DNA of 64,000 nucleotides from Granulicella sp. S156. Its GTDB lineage: Bacteria > Acidobacteriota > Terriglobia > Terriglobales > Acidobacteriaceae. This document shows, piece by piece, positions 8,163-17,459 of this stretch. The position numbers and the translations under genes are program-made. The notes beneath the pieces were generated by a model, which worked only from the letters and a program-made list of their open reading frames with translations, ran no database searches and had not been told where the DNA came from. Position 1 is the first letter of the stretch; each line of letters opens with the position of its first letter. The stretch spans positions 191,999-255,998 of the forward strand of contig NZ_LMUH01000007.1 in assembly GCF_009766105.1 (NCBI RefSeq), written 5' to 3'.

Positions 8163-9248
8163 TTACGCGATTGGGAGGTATACCTTGGCCGTAGCAGTAT
8201 ATCCAGCGGACGTACTGCCCGAGAGAGTCATCAGAGTTGTACCGTCCTCCTCCCCCGTATAGACGTGATCCGAAGCGTTCGTTGTTGGGTTGGTCCCTTC
8301 ACTCGAGTACGGGCTGACGGACGTAGCCAACGTATCAATCAGCGTCTGGTCGAAGAAGAATTGCATCGTGTTCGTTCCACCCGTGCTGGAAGAGTCATAC
8401 GTAGAACGGAGCCGGAGATGGATGTGAGTAGTCCGGCCTGCATACCAACCGGGAATGATCGTGACGAACTGCACCATGCCATTCAAGTCGGTCAACTGAT
8501 ATCCACGCAGCCAACTCTCGCTGCTGGTCGATTCAACGCTTTCGGCAGAATAGATACCACTCGCATTGCAGTGCCAGATGTCTACCTGAACCCCCTGCAT
8601 CGCAGCGCAGCTGTTCTTGGTGTCGTACACATAGAGCGTCACAGTGAAGGCCACGCCTGTCTGTGTGTCGGTGCCATCCAGATTCGAAAGAATGTTGCTG
8701 CGGTTATAGCCTGTGGCGCTGTCGTCCACGAAGTAAGGTCCTTCTTCGCCTTCCAGCGTTTCACTGCATGCGGTGGTTGAGCCGGTCACGGTCACAGTAA
8801 CTGCGCTCGATGTACTTCCGGCGTAGGTACTACTTCCCCCATACACCGCCGTCAGCGATTCGGTGCCAGCGCTGCTGAAGCTCACAGAGAGGCTGGCCGT
8901 TCCCGAACTTAAGGTGGCACTGCCCAGTGATGTCGTACCGTTATAGAAGGTTACCGTTCCAGTTGCGGCAGAGGGCGAGACAGTCGCAACGAGAGTAATG
9001 CTGGTTCCCGTGGTCGTAGAGGTTGCAGATGGCGTGAGAGTAGTCGTAGTCGCTGTTGTTCCAGTTGAGCTGGTTGAAGTAGTTCCTGATTTGTTCACAC
9101 AACCCACAGCGGCAGCAATCGCACTCATGCCCAGCATGCGTACTGCGGCACGCCGATCGAGCGGTGGAAACCAATCGTGAGGATCGAACTCGTCATCACG
9201 ATCTACGATTAACTTAAAGAAATGTTTCCCTTCACTCACCCCGTGCAC
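8163..9248 (-). CDS. Tat-exported lipoprotein with Ig-like and intradiol dioxygenase domains
   Basis: 361 residues. R32-R33 (DRRAAVRMLGMSAIAAAVGC) followed by a lipobox with Cys50 suggests Tat export and lipid anchoring. Residues 52-75 are a Ser/Thr linker; 76-157 resemble a bacterial Ig-like repeat (GTVTFYNGTTSLGSATLSSG); 160-361 match the intradiol ring-cleavage dioxygenase fold (protocatechuate 3,4-dioxygenase beta type). The four expected Fe(III) ligands are visible: Tyr233 in GIYS, Tyr269 in PGWY, His275 and His277 in THIHLRL. Family members cleave catechols between the hydroxyls. An envelope-anchored form could attack aromatics from lignin or humus; that substrate is inferred. No beta-ketoadipate genes are nearby. 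Confidence 0.85.
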   Translation of the reverse strand: MHGVSEGKHFFKLIVDRDDEFDPHDWFPPLDRRAAVRMLGMSAIAAAVGCVNKSGTTSTSSTGTTATTTTLTPSATSTTTGTSITLVATVSPSAATGTVTFYNGTTSLGSATLSSGTASLSVSFSSAGTESLTAVYGGSSTYAGSTSSAVTVTVTGSTTACSETLEGEEGPYFVDDSATGYNRSNILSNLDGTDTQTGVAFTVTLYVYDTKNSCAAMQGVQVDIWHCNASGIYSAESVESTSSESWLRGYQLTDLNGMVQFVTIIPGWYAGRTTHIHLRLRSTYDSSSTGGTNTMQFFFDQTLIDTLATSVSPYSSEGTNPTTNASDHVYTGEEDGTTLMTLSGSTSAGYTATAKVYLPIA

Positions 9249-9531
9249 CCCCTCAGCTTCACTTACTCAGGCAAGTAGACGCGCACGATTTTTTTTGAGG
9301 TTACAGAGCAGCTAGTCTCATTTCTGATGAGTGTAAGTCTCTGTCCACACTGCGCACGCAAGGGATCTCATGATCACGAAGCGAACGTAGCAAGCTGCTT
9401 GGAATGGCGGTAACGGGTCCTTTCCGGACCTACCTAAAATCTGTCATCTCGACCAGAGCATGGTGGTTCTATCGTCATGACACGGTATGGGTGGGATCGA
9501 AAGAGGCATGTCGCACTATTCGTGAAATGCC

Positions 9532-12500
9532 CTAGTTCGTTCCAACTTCAATTCCGTTGATCTGCGGATTATCCGCAGCGCCCACTACGAACTGAATCGT
9601 GATGGTTCCTGTGCTGTCCGCAGTCACTGCGAACGACTGCACCGCAGCGATGAACTCACCATTAGCCGACGCGAAGATGTCGTAGTTCGTCAGCACCTGA
9701 TTGCCATTGATGAGAACGTTGAACTGCCGTTGCCCTGGCGCTGTCCAGTAGGTCTCGGCGAAGTGCAGGTCCACAATGTACTTCCCTCCTGGAGTGAACC
9801 CAGGAATCGTGTACGTCATCGGACCATAGCGATTCGTCTGATAGACCGCCTCGGGCGCAGGATTGGGAATCTTCGAGGTGTTGACCGAGGCGCTGGTGCT
9901 TGTCGCTGTGCCGCCAGAGAAATCTTCATCGGCAACCCAGGCACCTGCTGCAGCGCCACCGGCGTTGATATCCAGAACGTCCGAGGCAATTGCGCCACCT
10001 GCAGTTGGAGTCGTGATGCTGGCCTCATTCGTAGCTGCCGAAAGACCTGCATTGTTCAGGGCCGCGACGGCGTAGTAGTAGGTTGTCGCCGGGTTCGCAC
10101 TCGTATCCGAGTAGGTCGTGCCCGTTATTCCTGAGACCAGCTCAGTGGCAGCCGTAGTGGCAAATCCAGCCTGCTGGCTGCGGAACACGCTGTAGGTAAC
10201 TCCCGGAGTCGCACTTGCGGTCCACGCCAGGTTGACCTGGTTCGTCGACACTTCGGTTGCGGTCAGCTTCTTCGGAGCGCCAGGAATCGCCGGGCAGTTC
10301 GTCGTGCACGCAAGTCCGATCTCGATGCCGTTGATCTGCGGATTATCCGCCGCCCCCACGGTGAACTGGATCGTAATAGTGCCAGTGGAGTCGGCAATCG
10401 CAGACAACGACTGGACGACCGCGGCGTCGATCTTGCCGGCGTACGCGATGATATCGAAGTTCTTGAGCACTTCCTTGCCGTTGATGAGCACGTTGAATTC
10501 GCGCTGCCCCGGCGAGGTCCAGTAGCTCTCTGCAAAGTGCAGGTCCACGATGTACTTCCCATTCGGCGTGAGACCCGGAATCGTATACGTCATTGGACCG
10601 TAACGATTGCTCTGATACACAGCCTGTGGCGCTGGGTTCGGGACGAGCGAGGTGTTGATCGCTGCTCCGGTGCTGGTCGCTGTGCCGCCGGTAAAGTCTT
10701 CGTCCGCAACCCAGCTTCCTGTGGCGTTGCCGCCGGCGTTGATGTCGATAACGTCCTGGCTGACGGGTCCTCCGGTGCCCGGTATCGTGGCGTTCGCCTC
10801 GTTGGAGACGCCCGACGCGGCACTATCGTTCACCGCCTCGACCACGTAGTAATAAGTTGTTCCAGGATTCACCTCGTTATCCGAGTACGACGTTCCAATC
10901 ACGCCCGAGTACACCAGATCGCTGGGCGAAGGCGCGAAGCCCGAAGCCATACTGCGGAAGACACTGTAACGAACACCCGGGCTGAAGCTCGGTCTCCAGG
11001 ACAGATTGATCTGATTGGAAGATTCCACGACCGCCTTCAGATCAGTGGGCGCTGCGGGAGCCTCCGGGCAACCGTAGACGCACGGCGCGCCTTGATAGAA
11101 CGGCAGAAAGCTCGTCTGGATTCCACTCTCGACCGGTCCACCGGCATCGTCCACCACATGCGTGATGGAGCCGCTTCCGCTCAGGAAGACGGAGACGGCA
11201 TGCGTCACCGAAACGCCGGGCGTGTTCGGGACTGAGATCGCGCTGTCTTCGACGATGGGAACTCCCTGGTCGAAGTACGAGTAAACGCCCATGCCATAGG
11301 CTGCATGATTTGTGACCTGCGGGGCCACAACGTACGAGGGATAACCATTGGCGCTGCCATCCATCCATGCGCTCTGACTAGGCGGATCATAAGGCAGCTC
11401 GCTCTGATAGAAGATCGTCTCGCCGCGTTCACCGTTCCACTGAACCTGGGTCTGCTCGTAGTGTTCTACTGCAAGGCCCAACGCGGTGACGTTGTCGCCG
11501 TTGACGATCAGGCCGTGCTCGGCCACGTTGTCGGTCCAGCCAACTCCGTTTCCGTGGTCCGCGCGCCAGGCCCAGATGTTGTCCAGGATGACATCGTTGC
11601 TATCGATCTGGAGGGTGGTGGTCGCAGTACCGGGAGTGCCTCCACCGATGCGGAAGAAGACGTCGTTGAGCGATGTTGGATTCCCATGGTGAGAGAGTCT
11701 CCAGCCGTTCTGATTGCCAAACCAGTTATGCGAGCCACCAATCTGCACGAGCACAGGCGAGTTCACTGGGCCTGCATCAATCAACAGACCCGCAAGCTGT
11801 ACACCATCGACATCCTCAACCGTGATGGCGGAAGTTCCCGTCTGCGGAACCAGCGTGGCGTAGCCCAGACCAAGCACGATCGTGTTTGGCCGGATGACGT
11901 TGATCGATCCTTTGAGTGGATAGATGCCGGGCGTCAGGATCAGATTCTTGCCCTCTGCCAACGCGATGTTGATCTGCGCAACCGGAGTGGAAGGCTGCGC
12001 GATGAAGAAGTCATCGATCGAGAGTGAGTATCCATGACCAAGCCCGTGTGACCACGTAATGCCGGACGAGCCTTCCTGCACCGTCGGCACGAAGACCTTG
12101 AATCTGTTCTGCTTGTCCACGTAGAGGAACGGCTTCTCACGACTTACCGGAGTCGTTGGCAGAACCGTGAACGCATTGCTCGGGTAGTTCGAAAACGGCG
12201 CACCCTCCACACCCGCAAAGACCTGGTTCCAGACACTGCCGCTCCAGCTCCCAATCTTGCTATTGCGAGTGAACCACTGCTGCTGCGAGCAGGAGTTGAG
12301 CGTGCCAGTAACGACGGTATCCGAGATGAAGCCGCCGCTTGAATAGTTGCAGGCAGCGTTGGTCAACTCCAGTGCGCCATTGACCTGCATACGCCGGAAG
12401 GAAATGCCCTGCGAGACGCCCCACTGCAGCGTTGACGGCGAGTTCTCTGTCATGTTCTCAATCGAACGCCAGAAGATGGTGGTCAGCGCTCCATACTGGT

Positions 12501-12897
12501 CCACCTCATTCTGTTCGATGTATCCGTTGATGTTTACATCGTTCGGCGACTCTCCCAGACCGGCGACGGACTCGTAGTAGCCCACCTGTGCCTGGACATC
12601 GTAGGTTCCTGGCATGAACAGCACCGCATGACGGTTGGTACTGAACTGGGCCTCTTGCGACAGCGAAGCCAGCTTGGCCTGAATCGTCGCGCTCGACATG
12701 CTGGGATCGACGATATAGACGTTCGGCCCAAAGTCCGGCGTCGTCTGCGACCGGGCTTGGTTCACCGCAGGAACAAACAACCCGAGAAGAAGCGCTGAGG
12801 TGTAACTCCAACGCTTTCCAAGCTTGAAGTTCGTCACGTTTACAAAGGAAGAGCGAGAAGCCTTGCGAGGAGTGTGCGTGCGATCCAGGTCTGCCAT
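9532..12897 (-). CDS. Secreted beta-helix protein with two Fn3-malectin modules
   Basis: 1121 residues with a signal peptide at about 31-51 (SYTSALLLGLFVPAVNQARS). Residues 55-610 form a repetitive right-handed beta-helix like the pectate-lyase superfamily (FGPNVYIVDPSM, TWSHGLGHGYSL, NIALAEGKNLILTPGIYPL); from memory, similar actinobacterial proteins carry misleading names such as adenylyl cyclase. Then come Fn3 (615-705), a malectin-like carbohydrate-binding domain (712-865; DINAGGNATGSWVADEDF), a second Fn3 (869-960) and a second malectin domain (970-1121; DINAGGAAAGAWVADEDF). The repeat pair arose by duplication. I infer an extracellular polysaccharide-degrading or -binding protein; catalytic residues cannot be assigned by eye. 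Confidence 0.8.
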   Translation of the reverse strand: MADLDRTHTPRKASRSSFVNVTNFKLGKRWSYTSALLLGLFVPAVNQARSQTTPDFGPNVYIVDPSMSSATIQAKLASLSQEAQFSTNRHAVLFMPGTYDVQAQVGYYESVAGLGESPNDVNINGYIEQNEVDQYGALTTIFWRSIENMTENSPSTLQWGVSQGISFRRMQVNGALELTNAACNYSSGGFISDTVVTGTLNSCSQQQWFTRNSKIGSWSGSVWNQVFAGVEGAPFSNYPSNAFTVLPTTPVSREKPFLYVDKQNRFKVFVPTVQEGSSGITWSHGLGHGYSLSIDDFFIAQPSTPVAQINIALAEGKNLILTPGIYPLKGSINVIRPNTIVLGLGYATLVPQTGTSAITVEDVDGVQLAGLLIDAGPVNSPVLVQIGGSHNWFGNQNGWRLSHHGNPTSLNDVFFRIGGGTPGTATTTLQIDSNDVILDNIWAWRADHGNGVGWTDNVAEHGLIVNGDNVTALGLAVEHYEQTQVQWNGERGETIFYQSELPYDPPSQSAWMDGSANGYPSYVVAPQVTNHAAYGMGVYSYFDQGVPIVEDSAISVPNTPGVSVTHAVSVFLSGSGSITHVVDDAGGPVESGIQTSFLPFYQGAPCVYGCPEAPAAPTDLKAVVESSNQINLSWRPSFSPGVRYSVFRSMASGFAPSPSDLVYSGVIGTSYSDNEVNPGTTYYYVVEAVNDSAASGVSNEANATIPGTGGPVSQDVIDINAGGNATGSWVADEDFTGGTATSTGAAINTSLVPNPAPQAVYQSNRYGPMTYTIPGLTPNGKYIVDLHFAESYWTSPGQREFNVLINGKEVLKNFDIIAYAGKIDAAVVQSLSAIADSTGTITIQFTVGAADNPQINGIEIGLACTTNCPAIPGAPKKLTATEVSTNQVNLAWTASATPGVTYSVFRSQQAGFATTAATELVSGITGTTYSDTSANPATTYYYAVAALNNAGLSAATNEASITTPTAGGAIASDVLDINAGGAAAGAWVADEDFSGGTATSTSASVNTSKIPNPAPEAVYQTNRYGPMTYTIPGFTPGGKYIVDLHFAETYWTAPGQRQFNVLINGNQVLTNYDIFASANGEFIAAVQSFAVTADSTGTITIQFVVGAADNPQINGIEVGTN

Positions 12898-13144
12898 GAG
12901 AGTCCCCAGTGAATCGAATCGTGTGACTTGTTTGCCATCGTTTGCGATTCCTCAAGAGGGCCTGACAGTCTTCAGACCAGAGCTTCTGATCGTGAACTTT
13001 CGGCATCATGCGGGAGATCGGGAAAACGACGTACACAAGATCGCACGATCACGCTTTGGCTGTCCAGTACGATCCATTTAGAAGAGATAAACGATAATCT
13101 CGAGGCCAAATAGCGTCTGACTGGTCGGTGTATTTGTCTTCGTT

Positions 13145-13341
13145 GTTGCTTCTGAGATAGGCCCAGGCTGAAGCCTGGGCATTATGAACATAATCTGAAC
13201 GGGCCTCAGCCCCTGGGACATGCTTTCTTTTCCTGCGGCATATGTGCCTAGTGAAGAGAAAACATGTCCCAGGGGCTGAAGCCCGTTCTGTGGCTGCCCT
13301 TTTATGTCCGGACTAAAAGTCCGGACCTATCTCAGAAGCAA
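13145..13341. repeat. Nested palindrome cluster in the gap upstream of the beta-helix gene
   Basis: The 485-base gap 12898-13382 contains a compact nest of palindromes. Outer arms GTTGCTTCTGAGATAGG (13145-13161) and its complement (13325-13341) enclose a hairpin GCCCAGGC-TGAA-GCCTGGGC (13161-13180), a small palindrome ATTATG-AA-CATAAT (13181-13194), a 26-base inverted repeat with one mismatch (13197-13222 / 13263-13288) and GTCCGGAC-TAAAA-GTCCGGAC (13306-13326). The cluster lies between two minus-strand genes, beyond glpF. The part nearer the beta-helix start (12898-13140) shows no clear motif and presumably holds its promoter. Confidence 0.75.
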
Positions 13342-13382
13342 CGGCAGATATCCCACGTCTCTGGAAGTCGCAGCTATAAAAA

Positions 13383-14216
13383 CTATAGTCGCGATGGTTG
13401 TGACGGCGTTTGTGCGTCGAGAGCGCGCAGCCTGGCTGGCAGGAAGGGATGAATAAGCAACTGATAGGCCAGGCCACCCACAACGCCGCCAATCAGTGGA
13501 GCGACGATGGGGATCCACCAGTAATTGTCTGGCGAAGGAAGTGCTGAAGATCCCCATCCGGTAAAGAAGCAGAACAGCCGAGGGCCGAAGTCGCGGGCGG
13601 GATTGATGGCCCACGCTTCGAGGTATCCCATGGAGGCGCCGATGACAGCGACGATGAGACCGATGATGACGGCGCCAAAGTTCGCGCCGGGAGCTTGCTC
13701 GTTGTACTGCTCGGTAACGGCAAAGATGCCGAAGATGAGGAAGGCCGTAAGAATGATCTGATCGCTAAACGCGTGCATGGGTGTGATGGCAAGACCCGGA
13801 TGCGTGAAGAAGACACCGGCAGCGCCGCCGCCAGCGCGCGTGAGGTGATTGATGTCATTGAAGTGATCGATGACCGGGGAGTAGAGAAGATAGACGACGC
13901 CTGCGCCGAAAAATCCTCCGACGGTCTGCGCGATGCAATAGGGCACAACCTTCTTCCAGGAGAACTTGCGGTAGATGGCCAGTGCCAGAGTCACCGCAGG
14001 GTTGGCGTGGCATCCGCTGACGGACGCCGTGGTGTAGATGGCGATAGTAACCGCCAACCCCCACGCGATACAGACGCCCCAATATGCCTGCTGATACGGG
14101 CTCGGGGCGTAGAGGGTATACATCGCAGCGACCGAATCGCCAAACGCAATAATGATGAATACCGCGACGGCCTCGGATACCAGCTCGCCTATCGACACAA
14201 AGAGTGGTAATTTCAT
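13383..14216 (-). CDS. glpF: Glycerol uptake facilitator (aquaporin family)
   Basis: 277 residues from ATG 14214-14216, preceded by GAGGA. The same frame stays open further upstream, but that extension overlaps the porin gene and is low-complexity shadow, so the internal start is used. It has six predicted membrane helices and the two half-helix NPA motifs, HANPAVTL and INPARDFGPRL. Asp after NPAR is the mark of glycerol facilitators rather than water-only aquaporins. It conducts glycerol across the inner membrane by diffusion. It is next to an OprB-like porin on the same strand and divergent from glpK-glpD, which fits a glycerol regulon. Confidence 0.93.
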   Translation of the reverse strand: MKLPLFVSIGELVSEAVAVFIIIAFGDSVAAMYTLYAPSPYQQAYWGVCIAWGLAVTIAIYTTASVSGCHANPAVTLALAIYRKFSWKKVVPYCIAQTVGGFFGAGVVYLLYSPVIDHFNDINHLTRAGGGAAGVFFTHPGLAITPMHAFSDQIILTAFLIFGIFAVTEQYNEQAPGANFGAVIIGLIVAVIGASMGYLEAWAINPARDFGPRLFCFFTGWGSSALPSPDNYWWIPIVAPLIGGVVGGLAYQLLIHPFLPARLRALDAQTPSQPSRL

Positions 14217-14277
14217 AAAGCGGTCCTCACTGAAGAGCACGATTCTATGCAACGGGAGAAGAAAGACGCAACCAGCC

Positions 14278-15825
14278 TCAAAAGGTGACCTTTGTTCTGA
14301 AGCCAATGACGAAGACATCAGGGCGTGTCGCGTCTCCCTGAGGTTTGACGAACCACTGCATAACCGGCTGGAAGACCAGCCAGGGCGTGACGTTCGCGAG
14401 GTAATTGACTTCGACCAGGTTCTCCGCGCCGAGGTTCTTGCCGGTCTTGGCAAGCATCATCTCCCGGTAGTGGCTTCCGTTCGTAGTCCGAACGTAGCCG
14501 AGCCCGATCATATCCTTACTCCAGCGTCCTCCGGCAGGGCCGATCCAACGGGCGCCCGCCGCGATCTGGTCGCTATATTGCGTTACATTGCCCGGCGCGT
14601 AGTCCTGCGAATAGGTGAGGTCGAGACCGCGGTTCTTGTCAGGACCGGTGTTGCTGAGGCGGTAGACGGCCTGGTCGATCTGTCCGTAGATCACGTAGTT
14701 GCCGGAGACCGTGGCATTGGTAAGGAGATCGGTGAAGTTGTGCGGATCGTAACCGGCGCCGAACCGATAGATGCCGGGATGGTTACCGGTCTCGCTGTCG
14801 GTAATAAAAGGCTCAGCTCCCATGGTGTTGGTCGCATTGGCAGGCTTGGGAGGATCGACCATGTAGCCGGTCTCACCGGCGAATACTGGGCCGCCCAGAT
14901 GAAAGCTGAAGCCGCTGGGATCCTGCACATAGGGGTTGCGCTCTTCGGAGAGAACCATCGCTTTCACGTAGAAGTGATCTGTGGGCAGTACCTTTACCTC
15001 AAGCGCGGGCACGCCTGCCGGGTTGAACGAGAGATACGCCGCTGAATTGAGATTGGTGTGCGCATACCCGAGCGCAAGGTTGATAAACGAAGCGCCGTAC
15101 TCCGCGTCGCCATAGGTGTCATAGGCGGCAATCTGGCCGGTGCGAATCGCGAGCTTGTGGTCGAAGAGGTATTGCTGGAGGTAATAGGAGTCGAGACGAA
15201 GAGTATGAGCACTGGGCAGGTCGGAGGAGGTGACCGCAGTGTTCGTGTACTGGGAAGTTATGTTGGTGCCGTACTGCCATAGGCCGGTGGCGTGGAAGGT
15301 GAGCCCTTTGTCCGGTGTGAATTTACTGAAGTCCACGTCCATGCTGGCTCGAATGCGCCCCCACACACCGAAGTCCTCCGGAGCTCCATAGGGATCATCG
15401 AGAGCATCGGCGATGTAATAGAGATCGAAGGTGAGTCCTTTAGCCTCAAGCTTGCTACGAACGCCGCCCTCATCCCCTAACAGGTACTTTCGCTTCCAGA
15501 GGTTTCCGGATTCCTGAGTAGCCGGAGAGGCATCCAGTTTGACCGGAGGATTTGCGGGATTGGAGGAGGTCTGCGAGTTGCTTTGCGTCTGCCCTGAATC
15601 CTGTTCCGCAACCGTGCTGGTATCTGTTTGAGCCAGGGCAGCCTGACTGGCCAGCAGACAGACAAGCAAGAACGGAAGTAAGGCTGGAAATATTACGGAA
15701 TGAACGCGATCGATGGTCTTGAGTGGACTCACAGCATGGCCCCTGCTACACCACGCCGAAAGATGCTCTGCAAGAGATGCTAGAGCTCGGGCAGATGGCA
15801 TAGAATTGCTAGTCTGCTGCGACAT
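14278..15825 (-). CDS. OprB-family carbohydrate porin
   Basis: 515 residues. A long N-region leads to a signal peptide (VIFPALLPFLLVCLLASQAALA, as two overlapping hydrophobic stretches near residues 44-66), then a Ser/Thr/Gln-rich linker and an OprB-type barrel (LYYIADALDDP, LRLDSYYLQQYLFD, FINLALGYAHTNLNSAAYL) ending in aromatic VTF. OprB porins carry sugars and polyols across the outer membrane; next to glpF this one likely admits glycerol or a related polyol. It lies 61 bases upstream of glpF on the same strand, so the two are probably one operon. The true start may be one of several downstream codons, since the first 40 residues are atypically long. Confidence 0.85.
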   Translation of the reverse strand: MSQQTSNSMPSARALASLAEHLSAWCSRGHAVSPLKTIDRVHSVIFPALLPFLLVCLLASQAALAQTDTSTVAEQDSGQTQSNSQTSSNPANPPVKLDASPATQESGNLWKRKYLLGDEGGVRSKLEAKGLTFDLYYIADALDDPYGAPEDFGVWGRIRASMDVDFSKFTPDKGLTFHATGLWQYGTNITSQYTNTAVTSSDLPSAHTLRLDSYYLQQYLFDHKLAIRTGQIAAYDTYGDAEYGASFINLALGYAHTNLNSAAYLSFNPAGVPALEVKVLPTDHFYVKAMVLSEERNPYVQDPSGFSFHLGGPVFAGETGYMVDPPKPANATNTMGAEPFITDSETGNHPGIYRFGAGYDPHNFTDLLTNATVSGNYVIYGQIDQAVYRLSNTGPDKNRGLDLTYSQDYAPGNVTQYSDQIAAGARWIGPAGGRWSKDMIGLGYVRTTNGSHYREMMLAKTGKNLGAENLVEVNYLANVTPWLVFQPVMQWFVKPQGDATRPDVFVIGFRTKVTF

Positions 15826-15904
15826 GCATGCAGATACCTCAATGGATGCAGCCTATCCCCAAAAGGAAGCATCACTATTGCGTTGGCCATCGTCACATGG
15901 ATAA

Positions 15905-15929
15905 CCAGACGCTCCGATAGAGCATCTGG
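15905..15929. promoter_or_regulatory. Candidate operator in the divergent porin-glpF / glpK-glpD promoter region
   Basis: CCAGACGCTC-CGATA-GAGCATCTGG forms a 10-pair dyad with one mismatch. It sits in the 135-base region that must contain both promoters of the glycerol locus. No glp repressor gene is in the window, so the binding protein is unknown. Confidence 0.4.
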
Positions 15930-15960
15930 ATAACTTGTAAGTAGGCAATGGAAGGCGATC

Positions 15961-17451
15961 ATGAAATATGTTCTCGCTCTAGACCAAGGCACGACAAGCT
16001 CCAGGGCAATTCTCTTCGGGCATGATGGCGGTATCGTCGGGGTAGCGCAACATGAATTCGAGCAGCACTATCCGGATGTAGGCTGGGTTGAGCACGATCC
16101 CTATGACATTCTGACCTCGCAGTTAACCTCCGCGGTTGAGGTCCTCGGAAAAGCGCAGGTCAGGCCGCGCGATGTCGTCGCGCTTGGCATCACCAACCAG
16201 CGCGAAACCACCATCGTCTGGGACCGCGAGTCGGGAAAGCCGATCCACAACGCTATCGTCTGGCAAGACCGACGCGGTGCGCCTCTCTGCAAGAAGCTTG
16301 CCGATGACGGCGCGGAAGATACGATCCGCCAGAAGACCGGGCTGCTGATCGATCCTTACTTCTCGGCCACCAAGATCGCGTGGATTCTGGACAACGTGAA
16401 GGGAGCCCGCGCGCAGGCAGAAAAGGGCAAGCTCGCCTTCGGCACCGTCGACTCGTGGCTGGTCTGGAATCTCACCAGCGGCAAGCGGCACATCACCGAC
16501 CGCACCAACGCCAGCCGGACCATGCTGTACAACATCGTTGAAGATCGCTGGGATCAGGACCTGCTGAAGCTGCTCAAGATACCCGAGAGCATGATGCCGG
16601 AGGTTTGCTGGTCCAGTGAGACGGTGGGGCATGTGACCACCTCACTAGGACTCGGCGATGTCGAGATCGCAGGTATCGCAGGCGATCAACAATCCGCGCT
16701 CTTCGGTCAACTCTGCGTCGCCCCTGGAGATGCGAAGAACACCTACGGCACGGGTTGTTTCCTGCTGCAAAACATCGGCAACAAATTCACACTCTCCGAT
16801 CATCGGCTTATCACTACGCTGACCTGCAGTCTTACGAAGAAGCTCGAGTACGCGCTGGAAGGCAGCATCTTTGTCGGCGGTGCGGTGGTGCAATGGCTGC
16901 GCGACAATATGCATTTCTTCCCGACATCGTCCGATGTAGAACATGTCGCGGCCTCGGTCAAGGACTCTGGCAGCGTCGTCTTCGTACCGGCCTTCACCGG
17001 CCTCGGTGCACCGCATTGGGACCCCTATGCCAGCGGCCTCATCATTGGCCTTCAGCGCAGTACAGAGATCGGCCACATCTCGCGCGCTGCGCTGGAAAGC
17101 ATCGCCTTCCAGGTCACCGATGTTATCCAGGCTATGAATAAAGATACCAAGCAGCCATTCCGCGAGTTGCGTGTGGATGGCGGCGCCGCCGCCAACGATC
17201 TGCTGATGCAGTTCCAGGCTGACCTCCTGCAACTCCCCGTGCGACGTCCTGCAGTCCTTGAAACCACGGCTCTTGGCGCGGCGTATCTCGCCGGTCTCGC
17301 CGTGAACTTCTGGAGCAGCCCCGAAGAGATCGCAAAACTCCGTGGGGCCGACACTGTCTTCGAGCCCAAGGCCGACAAAAAAGAGATGGACGCTCGGCAA
17401 GCAAAGTGGCAGGACGCTGTGAAGCGCGCCGGCGGCTGGAATAAAGGATAA
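15961..17451 (+). CDS. glpK: Glycerol kinase
   Basis: 496 residues, the usual length for GlpK. It phosphorylates glycerol with ATP to sn-glycerol 3-phosphate. Seen: N-terminal ALDQGTTSSRAILF (phosphate loop of FGGY kinases), GWVEHDPYDI, ITNQRETTIVWD (Arg-Glu glycerol contacts), GTVDSWLVWNLT, GDQQSALFGQ, GTGCFLLQNIG (ATP site), and DGGAAANDLLMQFQADLL near the C-terminus. GGAAGG precedes ATG 15961. glpD follows after 8 bases, so glycerol is phosphorylated and then oxidised by products of one operon; the divergent glpF/porin pair supplies the substrate. Confidence 0.97.
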   Translation: MKYVLALDQGTTSSRAILFGHDGGIVGVAQHEFEQHYPDVGWVEHDPYDILTSQLTSAVEVLGKAQVRPRDVVALGITNQRETTIVWDRESGKPIHNAIVWQDRRGAPLCKKLADDGAEDTIRQKTGLLIDPYFSATKIAWILDNVKGARAQAEKGKLAFGTVDSWLVWNLTSGKRHITDRTNASRTMLYNIVEDRWDQDLLKLLKIPESMMPEVCWSSETVGHVTTSLGLGDVEIAGIAGDQQSALFGQLCVAPGDAKNTYGTGCFLLQNIGNKFTLSDHRLITTLTCSLTKKLEYALEGSIFVGGAVVQWLRDNMHFFPTSSDVEHVAASVKDSGSVVFVPAFTGLGAPHWDPYASGLIIGLQRSTEIGHISRAALESIAFQVTDVIQAMNKDTKQPFRELRVDGGAAANDLLMQFQADLLQLPVRRPAVLETTALGAAYLAGLAVNFWSSPEEIAKLRGADTVFEPKADKKEMDARQAKWQDAVKRAGGWNKG

Positions 17452-17459
17452 GAAAAGAT

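Noticed and set aside
9400-9500. Possible truncated copy of the TGTCAT-type repeat
   Set aside because: Only a 13-base resemblance (TGTCATCTCGACC) without a matching second arm.
13383-14453. A 356-residue version of GlpF with a 79-residue N-terminal extension
   Set aside because: The extension is Ser/Arg-rich, overlaps the porin gene in another frame, and a ribosome site precedes the internal ATG at the normal GlpF N-terminus.
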